Shown piece by piece: positions 22,801 through 37,800 of a stretch of DNA of 64,000 bases; position 1 is the first letter of the stretch, and every line of letters begins with the position of its first letter. The notes under the pieces were generated by a model. The model was not told the origin of the DNA. It worked only from the letters and a program-made list of their open reading frames with translations, and made no database searches. A program made the position numbers and the translations under genes. This DNA comes from Lineus longissimus (lineage: Eukaryota; Nemertea; Pilidiophora; Heteronemertea; Lineidae). The DNA is taken from contig NC_088310.1 in assembly GCF_910592395.1 (NCBI RefSeq), positions 9,679,501 through 9,743,500 on the forward strand, read 5' to 3'.

Positions 22801-25800
22801 CATTCAATTTGACCTCTCTAATCAGGGCACCTCTCTATTAAGGACAGTACTTGTCAGTCCTGATGGTGTCCTTAATAGAGAGGTTCTACTGTACTATTGT
22901 CAGTGTATTCTTTGTCCGCCTTGATCCATCCTGTAATTTTGGTGGATTTTGCGAAGCACTTCAATTCACACAAAAAATAAAAATAATTTATTTTATAAAG
23001 TAGAACTTTTGTAATCCTCCAAAATAGAAATTGTGTTACATTTTTTCAGAAATTTTTGTATCGCAAAAATAGAAATGAAAATATGTACAGTACACTGTGC
23101 TGGTATACTGTACTTGTATACTGTACTTGCATTGTACAAGTACACTGTACTGGAGGGTCCAATTGTACCCAATGTCACGTAGTGAGTGTTTTGAGTGTGG
23201 GCTGTTAGGATGCGTGTCTCCAAATCACTGGATGATAAAATAGCTGTAAGTTTATTCAAATGTGCTGCATTTCTCAAGACTGCTATTATTTTTTCCTCTG
23301 CTCTTTCAGGTCGAAACATTAATTATGTCAAACAACGGGATCATGAAGTTAGAGACGCTGGGTAAACTAGTTGGGAAAGCACCGAATTTGAAGTCCATTG
23401 ACCTGTCTGAAAATCAGGTGAGAATTTGAAGGCTAATTTTTCCATTTTGTAGTGTGGGGTGTAAAGATTGCTTCCTTGCATTGGAGAATGTTCCTCTCTA
23501 CTGTAATACCCACGGATGAGAAATCTTTGTCTTTGGACAGATTTGCTTCAATTTGCAACTGAAAGGCCTATTTCTAAGTTCTCTGTAGAACGTCGAAATT
23601 TTCAAAATCTGTCAAAGAATAGGCATTTGATTTATATTTGTGCAAGCAAACGGCAGTTCTAAGGACAAAATTTGCCATGCTTTTTTCTCTAAACTCACTC
23701 ATATCCTTGAAGTGCTTCATTAATTGACAAAAATTACCACAAGTTTCCTTATCAAATGTCTTGGGAAATCTGCAAGATTGCTCTCGGTGATTTGAGGTGC
23801 CCAGTGACTCGTGTGGTGAGGTCACTCAAAGCCTGCCATCTTTTCTTTTTGACCTTGGTACATATATATCAAGCAGGTTTGTCTGTTAAAGAAACCTGTT
23901 ATCAGCTACCAATACAGTGGAACCTCCCTTAGCGGACACTTCTCTATTAAGGACAACCTCTCAATCAAGTACACCAGTTTTGGTCCCAAATTTGTTGTTT
24001 CCATTCAATTTGACCTCTCTAATCAGGACACCTCTCTACGAAGGAAAGAGCTTGTCAGTCCCGAGGGTGTCCTTAATAGAGAGGTTCTACTGTATAACAA
24101 TTTTGAATTTCCTCATTGCGAAAGTATCCAAAACATAACAATTCACATTTTATTGAATCTTTTAAAGAGATTAAAAATGTTGTTTTCAGATTCGGTTTGA
24201 AAACGAGCTAGACAAGATCCAGGGATTCCAGTTGGAGGCCCTCAATTTGGATGGCAACCCCGTGTGCAAAAACTTCCAAGAGAGGGCACCGTATCTTAGG
24301 TATGGTATCACTTGAGAGTTCTTGTCTGTTGTCATGGTAACTGACATCAGTCATGATAATGTCGCAGTGCCAATCATATTTTGAAGAAATTGACAGCTTC
24401 TCATGCGTGGTCTCTGATTCTGGAGAAATCGACTATTACCCTGTGCTATTAGCCATTCGGCATGCACTTATCATGAAGACCAGAATGGCCCTGTACCAAC
24501 CATGATTTGGAGGAATGTTGGCCTGCCAGCATGCTTAATATTACTTCATGGAAAACGCGCCCACCAATTGGAGAGGCATTGACGACTGTCTGTGCAGTAT
24601 ATTTTCCCCTAAATGCTTGCTGTGACTGGGAATTACCAAAGACTATTGGAGTATCCCCTTAAGTCAGATAAATATAAATTCTAATTGGGGAGGAAGAGTT
24701 GCCTGCCAGCATGCTTGATATCACGTCTAAAATTGGTTCCCCTAATTCTAGAGTCGCATTGACTACTGCGGAGTATTTTCTTTTCATCCTTGCTGTGATT
24801 GGGTTTCACGAAAGACTACTATTTCTTCATGCGAAACATTACCCCCAATTGGAGAGGCATTGACTACTGTCTGTGCAGTATAATTTCCCCTAAAAATTGC
24901 TGTGACCGGGTGTTACCAAAGACTATTGGAGTATCCCCTTAAGTCAGATAAATATAAATCCTAATTGGGGGAAGAGTGCTTGATATCACGTCTAAAATTG
25001 GTTCCCTAATTCTAGAGTCGCATTGACTACTGTGGAGGATTTTTCCGTTCATCTTTGAGCGTGGTTGGGTTTCACCAAAGACTAAGTCAGATGAATATAA
25101 AAGATAAAAAATTGTTGGTGCTGGGTACTTACATTTTCTACAGTGGTCATAAACGCATTTTGGCAGCTGGGTTATGAAATTTTAATAGGTTTTACAAACT
25201 ATGACCAGATGTAACACAAAGGCCCCTAAAAGAAAAGTAGAGAAATCCGCATAGAAAATTGCTGAGCATGCCAATTTTATTTCTGATCAGATTTCGAACT
25301 GTCACTTGTGGAGTCTTTGGGTTTTGACTGTCTTCAGATTTGAATGCAAGGTTTCTGTCCTGCTTCGGTGCACATTGCATTTGCCAGCTTATATTTACTT
25401 TCAGCAACTCGATCTGATTACACCCAACTAAAAAAAAATATATGCGATAATTGGCTAGCTTGTGGACAGTTTAGTTGAATTGTGTTTCCAAGCCTTCTTG
25501 TTACCATCTCAGAAGTCTAAAATCACTAAATTTGTTGATATGGTCAATACCATTTGGGGTTTTCATTGCAGTCGCTGTGAGATTCAATTCCTTTGTCTTT
25601 TGTCAGTCAATTCCACTTTGGGTTTTCATGGCAGTCAGCTGTTAGATTGAATTCCTTTGTCCTTTGTCAGTCAATTCCACTTTGGGTTTTCATTGCAGTC
25701 AGCTATTAGATTGATTTCCTTTGTCCTTTGTCAGTCAATTCTGCTTTGGGTTTTCATTGCAGTCAGCTGTTAGATTTAATTCCGTTGTCCTTTGTCAGTC

Positions 25801-28800
25801 AATTCCACTTTGGGTTTTCATTGCAGTCAGCTGTTAGATTCAATTCCGTTGTCCTTTGTCAGTCAATTCCACTTTGGGTTTTCATTGCAATCAGCTGTTA
25901 GATTCAATTCCGTTGTCCTTTGTCAGTCAATTCCACTTTGGGTTTTCATTGCAGTCAGCTGTTAGATTCAATTCCGTTGTCCTTTGTCAGTCAATTCCAC
26001 TTTGGGTTTTCATTGCAATCAGCTGTTAGATTCAATTCCGTTGTCCTTTGTCAGTCAATTCCACTTTGGGTTTTTATTGCAGTCAGCTGTTAGATTGAAT
26101 TCCTTTGTCCTTTGTCAGTCGATTCCGCTTTGGGTTTTCATTCCAGTCGCTGTTAGATTGAATTCCTTTGTCCTTTGTCAGTCAATTCCACTTTGGGTTT
26201 TCATTGCAGTCAGCTGTTAGATTGAATTCCTTTGTCTCTCTGATGGAATGTTGATTCACATTTCCTCGTCTTCTTGCCTGACTGCTGTTTACTGGTAATT
26301 AGTCCAATGAATTCGGTTTAGAAAGAATCTGCTTCAGTTCCTTTTCACTTCAGGATTTCATTGTATTAGCTATTAGAATTCCTCTGCCGTTTGGATTCAA
26401 ATTTCATCATGGAAACATTGAATTTCCCTGTCGTTTTGCTTGATAAAAGTTTTCATTTTATCATCAAACACTCTGGTCTAATGAATTTTATGTTATGTGA
26501 ATGTAAGGTCAAGAAAAAAATTTCTTACAACACTTTCCTATTCTTCTGAGAATTCACTCTTGGGTTAGTAGAAACTCTCTGTTTTGGTGAACTATTGCTG
26601 TGAGTGACTGAATATAGTGGGTGTCTATTTAAAGCACCAGTGACTCCACTTTGAAGATCAAGATTTATGTCTATCCCAAAAGCTTGTAGCGTTAAAGAAA
26701 GTCTGAAACAAAGTTAATAAATAAGAAAGCATTCTGTTGTTGGCTTTACTACAGGGCATGGTTAAAATGCACCGCTTAGAAGCTTAGAATGCAAATGTCA
26801 GTCATTCTGAGGATGACCAGTCAGGTATTTCACTCAGGGTTTCAAAATCAGAAAGTCTGTAACAAAATTTGTAAAGATTCTGTGGCAGGTTTGATAACAG
26901 GGTTTGGGTGAAATGCATCGCTTTGGGCTCATCTATACAAGCGTCAGTATTTCTGGAGAGAATGATCAGTCACATGACATCATTTAGGGATTTCAAATCA
27001 TCCTTTTAATTTCTTCATGGTATGGAATCATGGTGAAAATGTGTTCTTGATTATTGTTATAATTAATTTGCAGTCACCAAGTAGTATCACAAGAACGAAG
27101 GCCGTAGAAAATTGTTTGGCATTGGCTGATTTTGCCTGCTGAACTTAGTAAAGACCTTCGACAGTTCTGGAATTCTTTGTCATAAGGACCTGTCTTCGGT
27201 GCACTTGAGTTTTGACTTAAAACTTGATTTTGGTGGAATTTGCATCTTGCATGTACATGGACTATCAATTGCAATGCACCGGCATTGAATTGTAGAGTAC
27301 TGATGTGCACTGAAAAGTATGTTTTTTCTGCGAGATGGTATTTCTATTAATGTCCAAAGCCCACGATATGTTTGAACTCTCCCTCAATGCCATCGATTTT
27401 TAGCATCAGGCTATGAAGATGATTGAAAGAAGAGACAAAATTTAATTTCTACACGTGATACTAACCCTGTCAAATTTAGATTGAAGTAGGAACTGCTCAT
27501 TGATGTTGTTGATACCTCTTACACTAAGAACTAACTGAAAATATCCCATCTGATCAGGTCTGTAGCAGTCAAATGCATGTTCTGTTATCATAATCATGAG
27601 GTTGAGTGGGTCAAATTTGGCAAGAATTCTAAACTATACATGTTAAACACATTATGCACTTTTTTGTGCAAACATATTTTCTGATGCAAACTGACACACG
27701 TTTGTCCTTGGTGAATTTTCAATGAAATAAATCAGTTATTTGATACACAATTCCCACTCCACCAAGTGATTTTCTCTTCCTTAAAAGTTATGAGCTAATC
27801 AGTGTGTGCGGTAAAATGCGGTAAAATGTTGTAGTTTGTGTAATGTTTATGAGTATTCTGGAGATCCATGTCACATGATGTCATCAAAATGAGCTGCGAA
27901 TCTGTTGGTTCTGTAAGGGGCTGGACACCGTCTAAGTTTGACGAGTGGATGGAGATGTCAGAAAGAGAGGAGAGGGCGCCCAGAACACAGGTTTCATGGT
28001 CTGTTGCAAGTAAGCGTAAGCTAGTCCTCCGAGTGGGGATGTAGTCTTCCAGAGGGAAGATGAGGTAATGAAAGCACAGCCAATACCTGAACAATAAAGA
28101 ACAACAGCATGCTCCTGATGCATTTGACGGATCTGCCAATCATTGAGTTGCCTCCCCAGTCAAATTGTAAATATGATAAAAGACAGAGGAAATAATCCGG
28201 AATTAGGTGTAAGATCTTAATTGATACTGATAAAGAAAATAATCAGAATTAAATCAGACTTTATGCTGGTCTAACAGCTGCTTAGCTCTGGTAAGAACTG
28301 GGAGGTATTATAATTTGAACTTGAACAAAAACGAAAGTTGTTATGAATATTTAGAAAGTCTGATGACTACTTCTTCAATGGAAGGTCGAACTTCCACTCG
28401 CCACACTGATTTTAAAATGGAAGAAAACTAAAACATAGAAAAAAAGTTGAATTCAGAATAAATTATGCGTTGTTAAACATAAGTGCTCAGAACTTAGGTA
28501 TCGTTAAAAAGAGATTGTGCTTCATGTCAATGCAACATTGATGAAAATCATCATTGGTATTATTTGAAAATTTCTATTCCAACAGCACAGTTTAATCAAA
28601 TTGAACAAACTCGATGGAAGTTTCGTGATTTCATGTGCATGCATTTGACTTGACAATAATAGATCACCTGTTATAAGTTGGGAAGAAAATTTGAGTTAGT
28701 AAACGTGATTTCGTATAGATGACGGACAATAAGACAATCTTGTTGTATCAGTCCTATTGAAATTGAATGACACACTTCTGTGACCAGAAACTGGAATTCA

Positions 28801-31800
28801 GTTGTATGGTACCTCTGTGAAGTCTGCTTTTGGCTACTCTTGTACATGTAGGTGTCCATGAGAAATGAAATATGTCTTCTTGAGGGCCACTGACTTTGAT
28901 AGGCTTACAATCATCCTGCAGAAATAACGTACTCATCATTTCAACCCTGTGCCTTTGTAACTGTTCAATGTGGAGACTGCAAGTTACCGAAAACGTAATC
29001 AAGAATCGATGACAAAAGGAATTATCTGTCAGTGAAGTATTTAAATATGGTATATTTTTAATGAGAAACTCCTTTGCTAAGACTGTAAATATAACCAAGA
29101 GTTTATAACAGCTAGTCTTTCTTAATTCTTGACATTACAAGAATTAATAAAGACTGCTACTTGATATAACTATGGACATGGACATAGTCTGACTGATTGT
29201 TGACTTTACTCAGTTCCTGTAGAACTTCCCTATTGAAACTGACCCTTGTATTGCTTACAGAGGAGTCAAAAAAGCTTTGACGTGTTTGATTAGCAGACCT
29301 CAAAGTCACAAATGATAAAGATAGTAATATATTATTGGGGAACTGGCTTTGGTATGAATTCCTGTTGAATGGATTGAAAAAGCTTTGCGAAAACTTTTAT
29401 AAACTCAACATTTATTGCCAATTGTCTTCGGCGATTTTGAGAAAATTGGAAGAAATTTGTGTCCAATATCAAGCAAAGAATTTTGCTAAGGATCCCTCAG
29501 TTCAGGGCCAAAGAGATTACACATAACCTCTTAACAGCTGATCAGTCTTTTCTCTTGGTATTCTCTTGATTAAGTGTTCTCACTGGTTCGGCATATTTAG
29601 CCTCTCCTTTCTGCATAAATTAATTCTAAATACGGTTAATATCACTTTCTCATGTTTGTAGCTTCATTTTGGCCTAAGATCTCACTGCTGCTTTGCAATC
29701 ACACTCACTACTAATTCAGTTTCTTGAGGTTTATAGGATTGTGGCTTCGCGACCAATACACGATCTTGCTACTTGCTTCTTGCAGCTTGACTTTCTGGTT
29801 CTTGCAGTTACAACAGTTTTGCATGAAAGAAATTGCTTACTTCATCATGAACTTCATGGAGAGGAGGTACAGGTCTCATATTCAAGGTCTTCTGAGTTGG
29901 TGGAAATCAAACGAAACTCACCTCTTGGCGAAAATTCGGCTGACAATTCCGTATTGCTCTTAATTCTAATACCCAGCTGCCAGTATGCTATACACATATG
30001 ACAATTCGGTTTATACTATTTGTTACTATAGTGAAAAAAACATAAAAGCCATACATGGTAAAGGTGGAGTCTGTTTAGGAGACATTGTGTGCGAACTGAA
30101 AACCAACCCAAATGAATGATAGACTCAGTTAGCGAAGTGTCTTTTTAAATAAAACGTTGTTTGGGGTTGTCCCTGATTCTCTTACAAATTGCTGCTTTTC
30201 CTCTGTCAGGGATGTCAAATTTCTGATTTTTGGCTGATTTCAGACTTTTTCCTGTCACTAAGTCAGGAAATGCTTACTTTCATAGTTGGTATGGGAAGAT
30301 CTCTTTTTCACATTTCTGTGGATCTTTGAATTTTCAAAATTGGACCAGAAATACGCATTTTAGAGGCACTTTTGTGCAAGCGAGTGCTGTTCAAAGGGGA
30401 AGATTTTCTGAAAAAAATAAATTTCAGACTTATTGCCTTTGCTCAATGCCATCCCTTCATATTGTACCGTCTTGAGTTACATGCCAAAGGTGTCGTCCCT
30501 CTGTGTCTCCTATGGGATGGTGCGGTAGGCGTATCTTCATTAGCTTCAGGAGTCGACTGTAAGTACTGTACCTAAAAGGTAGGTGGGGAACTGGCAGCGG
30601 GACGATTAAATTGGCATCAGGATGATGAAACTGACATCGGGACTGCAACTTCATCTGAAGAAAAGATGGCAAAGCATCTAGCTAGCACCAGATTTCTTGT
30701 TTTATGAAGTGGTTTTCAGTGCCTTATGCTTTAGATAGATTCTTGTTCGTGCCAACGAAGCCATTATCTGTTATCATTTGGCTGGTGAAGGCCTGTATCC
30801 ACTCTGTAGCAGCTTATCGTCACAATTTTGCATTTTTCAAATCTATTTGTGTTTAGTTTATACAATCCTACAGTACCGTCAAAGTTGATGCAATGCCTAT
30901 AAAGACTGTAGTCTGTGCAGTTTCCTACGCTCATTACTGTAGTGGATGCAGGCCTTGACACTCCATTTCCATTTCCCAACATTCATCCTTGGACATTGAC
31001 CTGTTTTATTACTTGTCAATGGAAATAGCAACCACAACCGCTAGTCATTGAGGTTTCAGGGAGGTACATGTATGGATACATTGTTTATTCAAGCCTCAAG
31101 GCGTTGTGAGTATTGGGGGCAGTAGCAAAATTATAGTGAAGCCAATAGAAACGAAAAATATTCATTTGGGGGAAGAGGTCATTTTTCTACAAAAAAAGCC
31201 TCAACCAAAATAAAAATTTTTATGGGTATATATTTATGACCCTTCCTGAAGCATTTTCTGGCCCTCAAAATGCCCAAACTGCCTGGTAGCCTCCTTCTTT
31301 TCCTTGGTAGCCTGTTTCTACCAGAACTTTCAAACCCCCTGTTTAACCACTTGCCCTCAAGCAGATTAGGATCTCGCCTTGTGCCAAAAGTCAAAGGAGG
31401 TGCAGCACAAGGTTATGGAAAGTAAAGCCAAAAATCATAATTTTTTAGTTTCGGACTCTGAGGGGGGAGGGGGTTGAAGGAGGAACTAAAATATTTCGTT
31501 TCTATTGGCTTCACTTTAATTTTGCTACAGCCCCTAATAAAGATCATTAAACGTTGCATTTTGCATTCATCATCGTGAATGTCTTTTTCAGGGCAATAAG
31601 AAAAAGATTTCCAAACATACAGCGATTGGTACGTGTTAAAGGTCCTTGAAATTCAAAATCCAGTTTGTGTTCACATTTTAATTGTTCAAATAATGTCGAA
31701 CTTCTTCATCTAGAACTTGCTCAACTTCAATATTGCAGTTGAATACAATGCAAAGGCTCTGAAGCATCAACCATTCTACTGTGATTCTTTTAAGATTCCC

Positions 31801-34800
31801 AGTACCACATCTGTATAAACATGATAAATTAGAGAGTGTTTGTGGTGTTGTGTAGTATTATAAGTTGAATTTCCTAGGAAAGATTCAGCCCAACCATTTT
31901 GTCATACATGTATGTGCGTAGGGGGTAATTTTTAGCCATGCCACAAGGGCTGGACCCTGCTGACTTCAGGGTTTTATATTAGAGTTTTCCTTCTCTTCTG
32001 TCTTACCTGACCTTGGAATACAACACTTGACCTTGGAATACATTTTATAATAATAATAATAAAAAGGTACCTCTATAGTGCTAAATCCAGGATAAATATT
32101 CCCGCTCAAAGCGCTTTACACAAAAAAAATTCTGATTTGATGGAAAGGCACTCCTGAACAGAAAGGTTTTCAAGATTGCATTGTATTCCTTGATGTCAGT
32201 GCAAGAAGTCAGTCTCGGGGGCAACTTATTCCATAGCCTGGTTGCCGCGGATGCAAAAGCACGTTCAGCATAACCTGAGCCGAGTGGCTTCGGTTGAATC
32301 AACCGGGTATGGGATGATGAACGGAGCACCCAAGACTGACTCCTCACACTGATGAGATTCTTCTCATTGATGAGATTCTTATCATTCGTGAGCTATCTTC
32401 TGGTCAATCTCCAAAGAGCAAATGCAGGAAGGGACGAATCTGTTATCAGTCCTGCTTGATTCGTTGCAGGATGGTAGCACACTCACTCCACAAATTGGTT
32501 TCGAGGTATTGGAGTCGGGGAATGAAATACCAGTATCACAGGTAGGTTCTTCAAGCTTCAGTTCAAAATGTCTTCATATAAGCATTTGGAGCTTTTGATC
32601 AGAAATGCACTTAATAGATGTTTATATTCTCATTAGGATTTCAAACCCAGACCCCTCGCAGGGCATTTCTAGAGGGGCGCAGTGCCCGGCCTTAAAAATT
32701 AATTTTGAAATGTGCCCTGCCGCTGTAAATATTTCTTGCCACGCCCTGACCTCCCTTTCAACTGCCCTGCCCAAAAAATGTGCAAACTAGCTCCTTCCCC
32801 AGTGTAAAGATGTCTGCGATGCCGATTTCAGGTATGCGAAATCTGTCTGTTTTAGTCTCAAGCAATTTTACTTGCATCAGTACATATTACAATGAGCACA
32901 TTTGACTATTCTTCCTTTCCAGGGTAGTTTCTTCGTAGACGAATCTGCAAAGGAGATTGTACTGAGATTCCTTGAGCAGTATTTTCGAATATACGATTCT
33001 GGCGATCGGCAACCACTTCTAGAGGCCTACCACGACCAGGCTTGCTTTTCATTGGTTGCTGGTATGAACAAGCTTGTCGACCGAAGACATCGGTAAGAGT
33101 GTGATTTGAGTGTCGGTTGTTTATCAAATGCCTTGTTATGCAACTAGTACTGAATGTACAGCGTACAGGGTTGCTTACCCTTACACATTTGGGGGGAAAT
33201 TTTACTCATTGCAAGGCCTGTTTAAACTTTGTTGGGGCCACTTTACACTTTGACTCGAGGAAATTTGTTTAAAAATCATGCTGAAATAATCAGAAAGATC
33301 CCCAATTATAGATGTCCTGACAATGGACAGGATAAGCAGTTCTTTTCTGGTTGACTTAGGTAGGTTTTCATAATGATCTGCATCAAAAAGATATGAGATT
33401 GTAAGTGTGGAGGTCAAAATTGCACGAAATAAATAAATAAACGTCACGTCTCATCAAAATCAAAATCAAAATCTTGGGTAGAAAACAGAGTTTTTCGAAT
33501 TTGACGTCCCTACGTTTCCCCATGAATGATTTTATGATCAATCTTTCATGTTATGTTTTACGATTTCAAGGTGTTTTATTTTTATTTGATTGCAGGCAGC
33601 CAGATTTACGGGAGTACATTCAGGAGAGTCGTAATCTCAAGATTATCTCTGGACAGTGTAAGCAGGATTAGTTGTCCCTACTTTTTTTCATGGGCTTTGT
33701 TGCTGTAAATGGTAACCTAAAAGGATTACAAGAACTGCTCGCTCCGAGATTTTAGGATTATATTGTATAAGAGTTGCATGTATTTGCAAGTCACTTTACT
33801 TCTATTAGCATGTCCTGTGAGATTCCAGTGAGATATGAAGCTGTGATTCCATGTACCTGGTGCCTATAAAAAGGCCAACCAAACACCTCATCCAAGGAAG
33901 AATAAGAAAATGTATGGCTTGTCATGAACTTCTCCCTTTTAGTCGTAGACTTAGAAATATCTCTAGTGGCGCGGTGAGAGTATTCAACTTGAAGCCTGAA
34001 CTACCTTGCCATGCATTGAAAACACACTCTTCCAACCAGCCAGTGCACATGCCAAAGGAAGCGTGACAACTTTCCGAGATTGCGTCATGAATCTTATGCG
34101 TTGTGATGTTAGAACACGTGTTAGTTTATACATAATACTACCGTTTTGCAGATAAAAGATGGAAAAGTCTGCGTACTGGCAAAATGAGTGTGGTGTCCTT
34201 TTTGTGCGAGTTGCCGAAAACTCAACACGATGCTTCAAGCATGACTGTCGACGTTACAGTGTCAACGGTAGGTTTCACTTTGTATAAACAAAAAGTCGTA
34301 GAGGTAGTGTTTGTTTTGATTTGAATTTTTATGAATGACGAGGAAGTGTTTGCAAAGTCAAGTAATATGTCCGACTACGAGTATTGACATAGTCATGTTT
34401 ATGTAACGTATCTGGGTAAAGTGTACATATTGTGTTGTTCCTCTTAAAGGGAACTGGAACCGCCGAGCGATTTATTCAACTTTTCGACTTTCACCGCCCG
34501 AGAAAGTCAAACTTCCATACTTCCTATTCGAGTTCAGATTTGTAGCTCCGCCCCCAGTGCCCGAGCATGCGCAGTTCAATTTGTTATTATTGAGAATCAT
34601 GTGAGAATCACGTGAGTCATGCGATCTTTCATTCATGAGTTTTCGTAGTAAATTCCATAGTAGTGACGTCACTCAATGATTGACAGCTAGGCGCCATGTT
34701 TCATTCATGCCTCGTTCTGATCACCCGATATGCGGGAAATGAAAACGAGGTCATACGAACTGGCTTGGCGGTTTCAGTTCCCTTTAAACCAGGAATGAAA

Positions 34801-37800
34801 GGAATCATCTCGAATTTGGCTAATGTCAGTGACTACTTTCGCCTGCTCAAAAAAATCGTATGCTTGTTTGATAAATTTCCTTGCAATGCCAAATGGAGCA
34901 ATTGCTGTATGAAATTTTCTTTCAATTCGTTCTGCGCTCCAGGCATGCTCCTGAGTGATTATTTTTACTCTGGACTGATGATGACCTTGGCACAGCAAGT
35001 CCTGAAATGTCACATTATCTTTTTCAGCCTGCTATGATAATCTTCATGGTCACAGGTCTTTACAAAGAGTGTAAGTCAGATTTAATATGTCAAACCTACG
35101 TCACTATTTCAAATTCAGGCGATCCTTATGTGTATTGTCCTCATTTGCCAGTCTTTTTTTCTCAGAGCTTCGGGTTTAAAACTTAAAGCTTAATACATTT
35201 CACATTGCATAAGTTTTCTTGATAATCATAACAATAAAAGTGAGTTTTTCTATGCCACCTTTATACTGACTGAGATCTGTCTGACTCTCAAAGCACAATA
35301 CAGTGACTGTCAAAAGTGACTGTCATAGAACTCTGGCATATCTAGAAGCTAGCTGCTGCTTTTTATGCAGCACTTGCCTGAGCCAAACCAATGAAGGACA
35401 AAGTGGCGACTTAGATTTGAACCCATGACTCTTGGATTGTGAGCCGATCACCTGAGCCAGTCTGCTGCCATGCTCCATATATCATATACAGTAGAACCTC
35501 TCTATTAAGGACACCCTCGGGACTGGCAAGTGCTGTCCTTAATAGAGAAGTATCCTGATTAGAGAGCTTGAATTGAATGGAAACGACCAAATTGGGATCA
35601 AAACTTGTGTCCTTATAGAGAGGGTGTCCTTAATAGAGAGGTGTCCACCAAGGGAGGTTCCACTGTGGTTTGAATATTAGGTGGATGGAAAACCTGTTCT
35701 TTACTCAATGGATTCTCGCATGTAGTGGTTGGGTAGTGCCCACTGATGTAATCATCTTCAAGAGTTTGAGTTTGAGAAGTATGATAACAAGAGAAAACAG
35801 CCATATTCTATTAAAAATGAGCCATTCACTTCCTTATTTCCACTTTGCAGCATCAAGTAAATCAGATAAGCCACCAGTGCGATTCTTCAGTAGGACATTT
35901 GTCACAGAGCAGGTTGGAAATGGGTAAGGCAGTGACTTTCTAATTTCTTGGGGTAATGTTGGTTAAGTTGAATGATGATAATGATAATAATAATAATAGC
36001 GAGTTCTAGTACAGTGCTTTTCACTGTTGTATCTACTGTCTCAAAGAACTTCACAATCTCAATAAACATTATTACCCAGCCTGTCCAGAAGCCTTTCTGG
36101 AGAACAAAGGGCAGCCACAATTTGGCACACACAAGGACATTTCACTGTTGAGGCCAGTTGAGAGTTACAAAGTAGCTATCTTAATGGTGTTCAATTTGAC
36201 TGCAGTACTGGCTCCAATAAGTAAGAGCTACTTGGTTGAGAGGCTCGACCTCGCGGCAGGTCAAGAGGCCTCCTTGTTCAAAACCCCTCTGTTGGCGTGA
36301 GACTCTAGGCAGGTCTCCTTGGCTAGCTTGCATTACTCCACACATGTGTATGAATGGGTACCAGCGGGAAATTATTATTTTATTATTAATTAAAAACATT
36401 TTTATAGCGCTTAACGTTGTTAAAACTTCTAAGCGCTTTACAATTTATAATAAAACAATATAACATTAATACATGATAGAATAAAAGTCATTACTAAAGA
36501 AAACATGCAAGTGGGATTTAAAAATAGGATTCAAAAGAATTTCTTAAAAATATGAGTTTTTGTGCAGTTTTAAAACAACCCAGGGTACTCTGGCCATGAA
36601 CACTATTTGGCAGCTCATTCCATAGCTTTGGTCCCGCCACTGCAAATGCCCAGCGTTCATAGAGCAGCTCGTCTGAGGTCTACTGAAAGGCTTCAGGATA
36701 GACAGGTGTAAGTAGGAAGTCGGATTATAACCTCTACGGCAGTTGATATCAGTTCATAAACCCATAACTTTCAAGTAGGATGAAAAAGTGACCATGCTGC
36801 TTGTTTCATAGTCGAATTCAACGATCATTTATTCTGATGAGAATTTTTTTTCAGTTTGGTTATCACCAATGAGCAGTTGAACATTACGAATCCTAGTCAA
36901 GATGTGGCGAAGGTAAATATCAATCTGTTTGTTTATAGGACTAGCATTTCATAAATATGTTGCAAATGTTCATGAAAGAGGAGCGATTAAATTTAGGTTT
37001 AAGTTTACATTTAAATTTACACTTTCTTACTAGAACTGAAAAATGGTTTGTGCCATACACTCTGTATGTCAACTTCGAGACTGACAAGTGCTGTCCCTAA
37101 AAAAGAGGTGTCCTGATTGGAGAGGTTGCCCTTAATAAAGAGGTGTCGGCTAAGTGAGGTTCCACTGTATATGCTTTTTTCTCCAGTCATTCTCAAACAC
37201 GCCGATCCCTGGATCATCGGTCACCCCAACACCAACGCCGAGTCCTTCGACAAGTACTCCTACTCCGTCTGTGGTGGCGCCACAAGTCACGCCAGATGTA
37301 CAGAAGGAAATGATCAAGCAGTTTTCCCTGCAGTCGGGAATGAATGAGGATTTCTCCTTGAAGTAAGTGTGACAATCTCGTCAAATGACATGTTCGATAT
37401 TGTACACCTTAAAATGGCCACCCAATCTAATGGTGAAGGAGCTTAGCAAAAGTATGTGAAGCCCAAAAAGAAATGAAATTATTTTTTTCTGTCTTGAGAC
37501 CCCCCCCCACTCCTCCGACGTGGCTTAATTTGGGCAACTTCAGATTGAGGTGATTGGGTGTACTAAAGATAGTTCTTATTCATCGAGGGATGCTGAGAGG
37601 GTACAAATTTTAAACTGCTTATAGGTTTTCAACTGCACTGGGTTTATCAATGGGCACAGCCTTTTTCTTGGGGGAAAAAATATTCCAGGCAAATATATTT
37701 ACCCTCTTCTTTTGCTACAGTGCCTTTATGCATTAGAGTTGACATTTTGATGTAACCTTAGATAAGACTTGATAGGAGAAGATCCAGGAACTTTTTGAAA

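Larger units (their letters stand above)
24300..31591 (+). other. NXF1 intron 11, 7.3 kb, largest of the gene
   Basis: The intron splits the codon after QERAPYL and precedes [12 protein letters not shown], at the end of the LRR domain. It has a GTATGG donor and a TTTTTCAG acceptor. Reading through the donor gives Arg-Tyr-Gly-Ile-Thr and then TGA at 24313-24315, so retention would make a protein of about 348 aa lacking the NTF2-like and UBA domains. In mammals a retained NXF1 intron at about this place (intron 10) carries an export element and makes a short NXF1; that this intron does the same is not shown. It holds a duplicated block, a 64-bp minisatellite, a hAT-like MITE and a TIR element, but no gene. 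Confidence 0.75.

Noticed and set aside
23574-23825. Minus-strand 83-codon frame in NXF1 intron 10
   Set aside because: No recognisable domain or splice context; antisense inside an intron.
25590-26240. CRISPR-like regular array
   Set aside because: Units are contiguous and similar throughout with no unique spacers, in an animal intron; it is a minisatellite.
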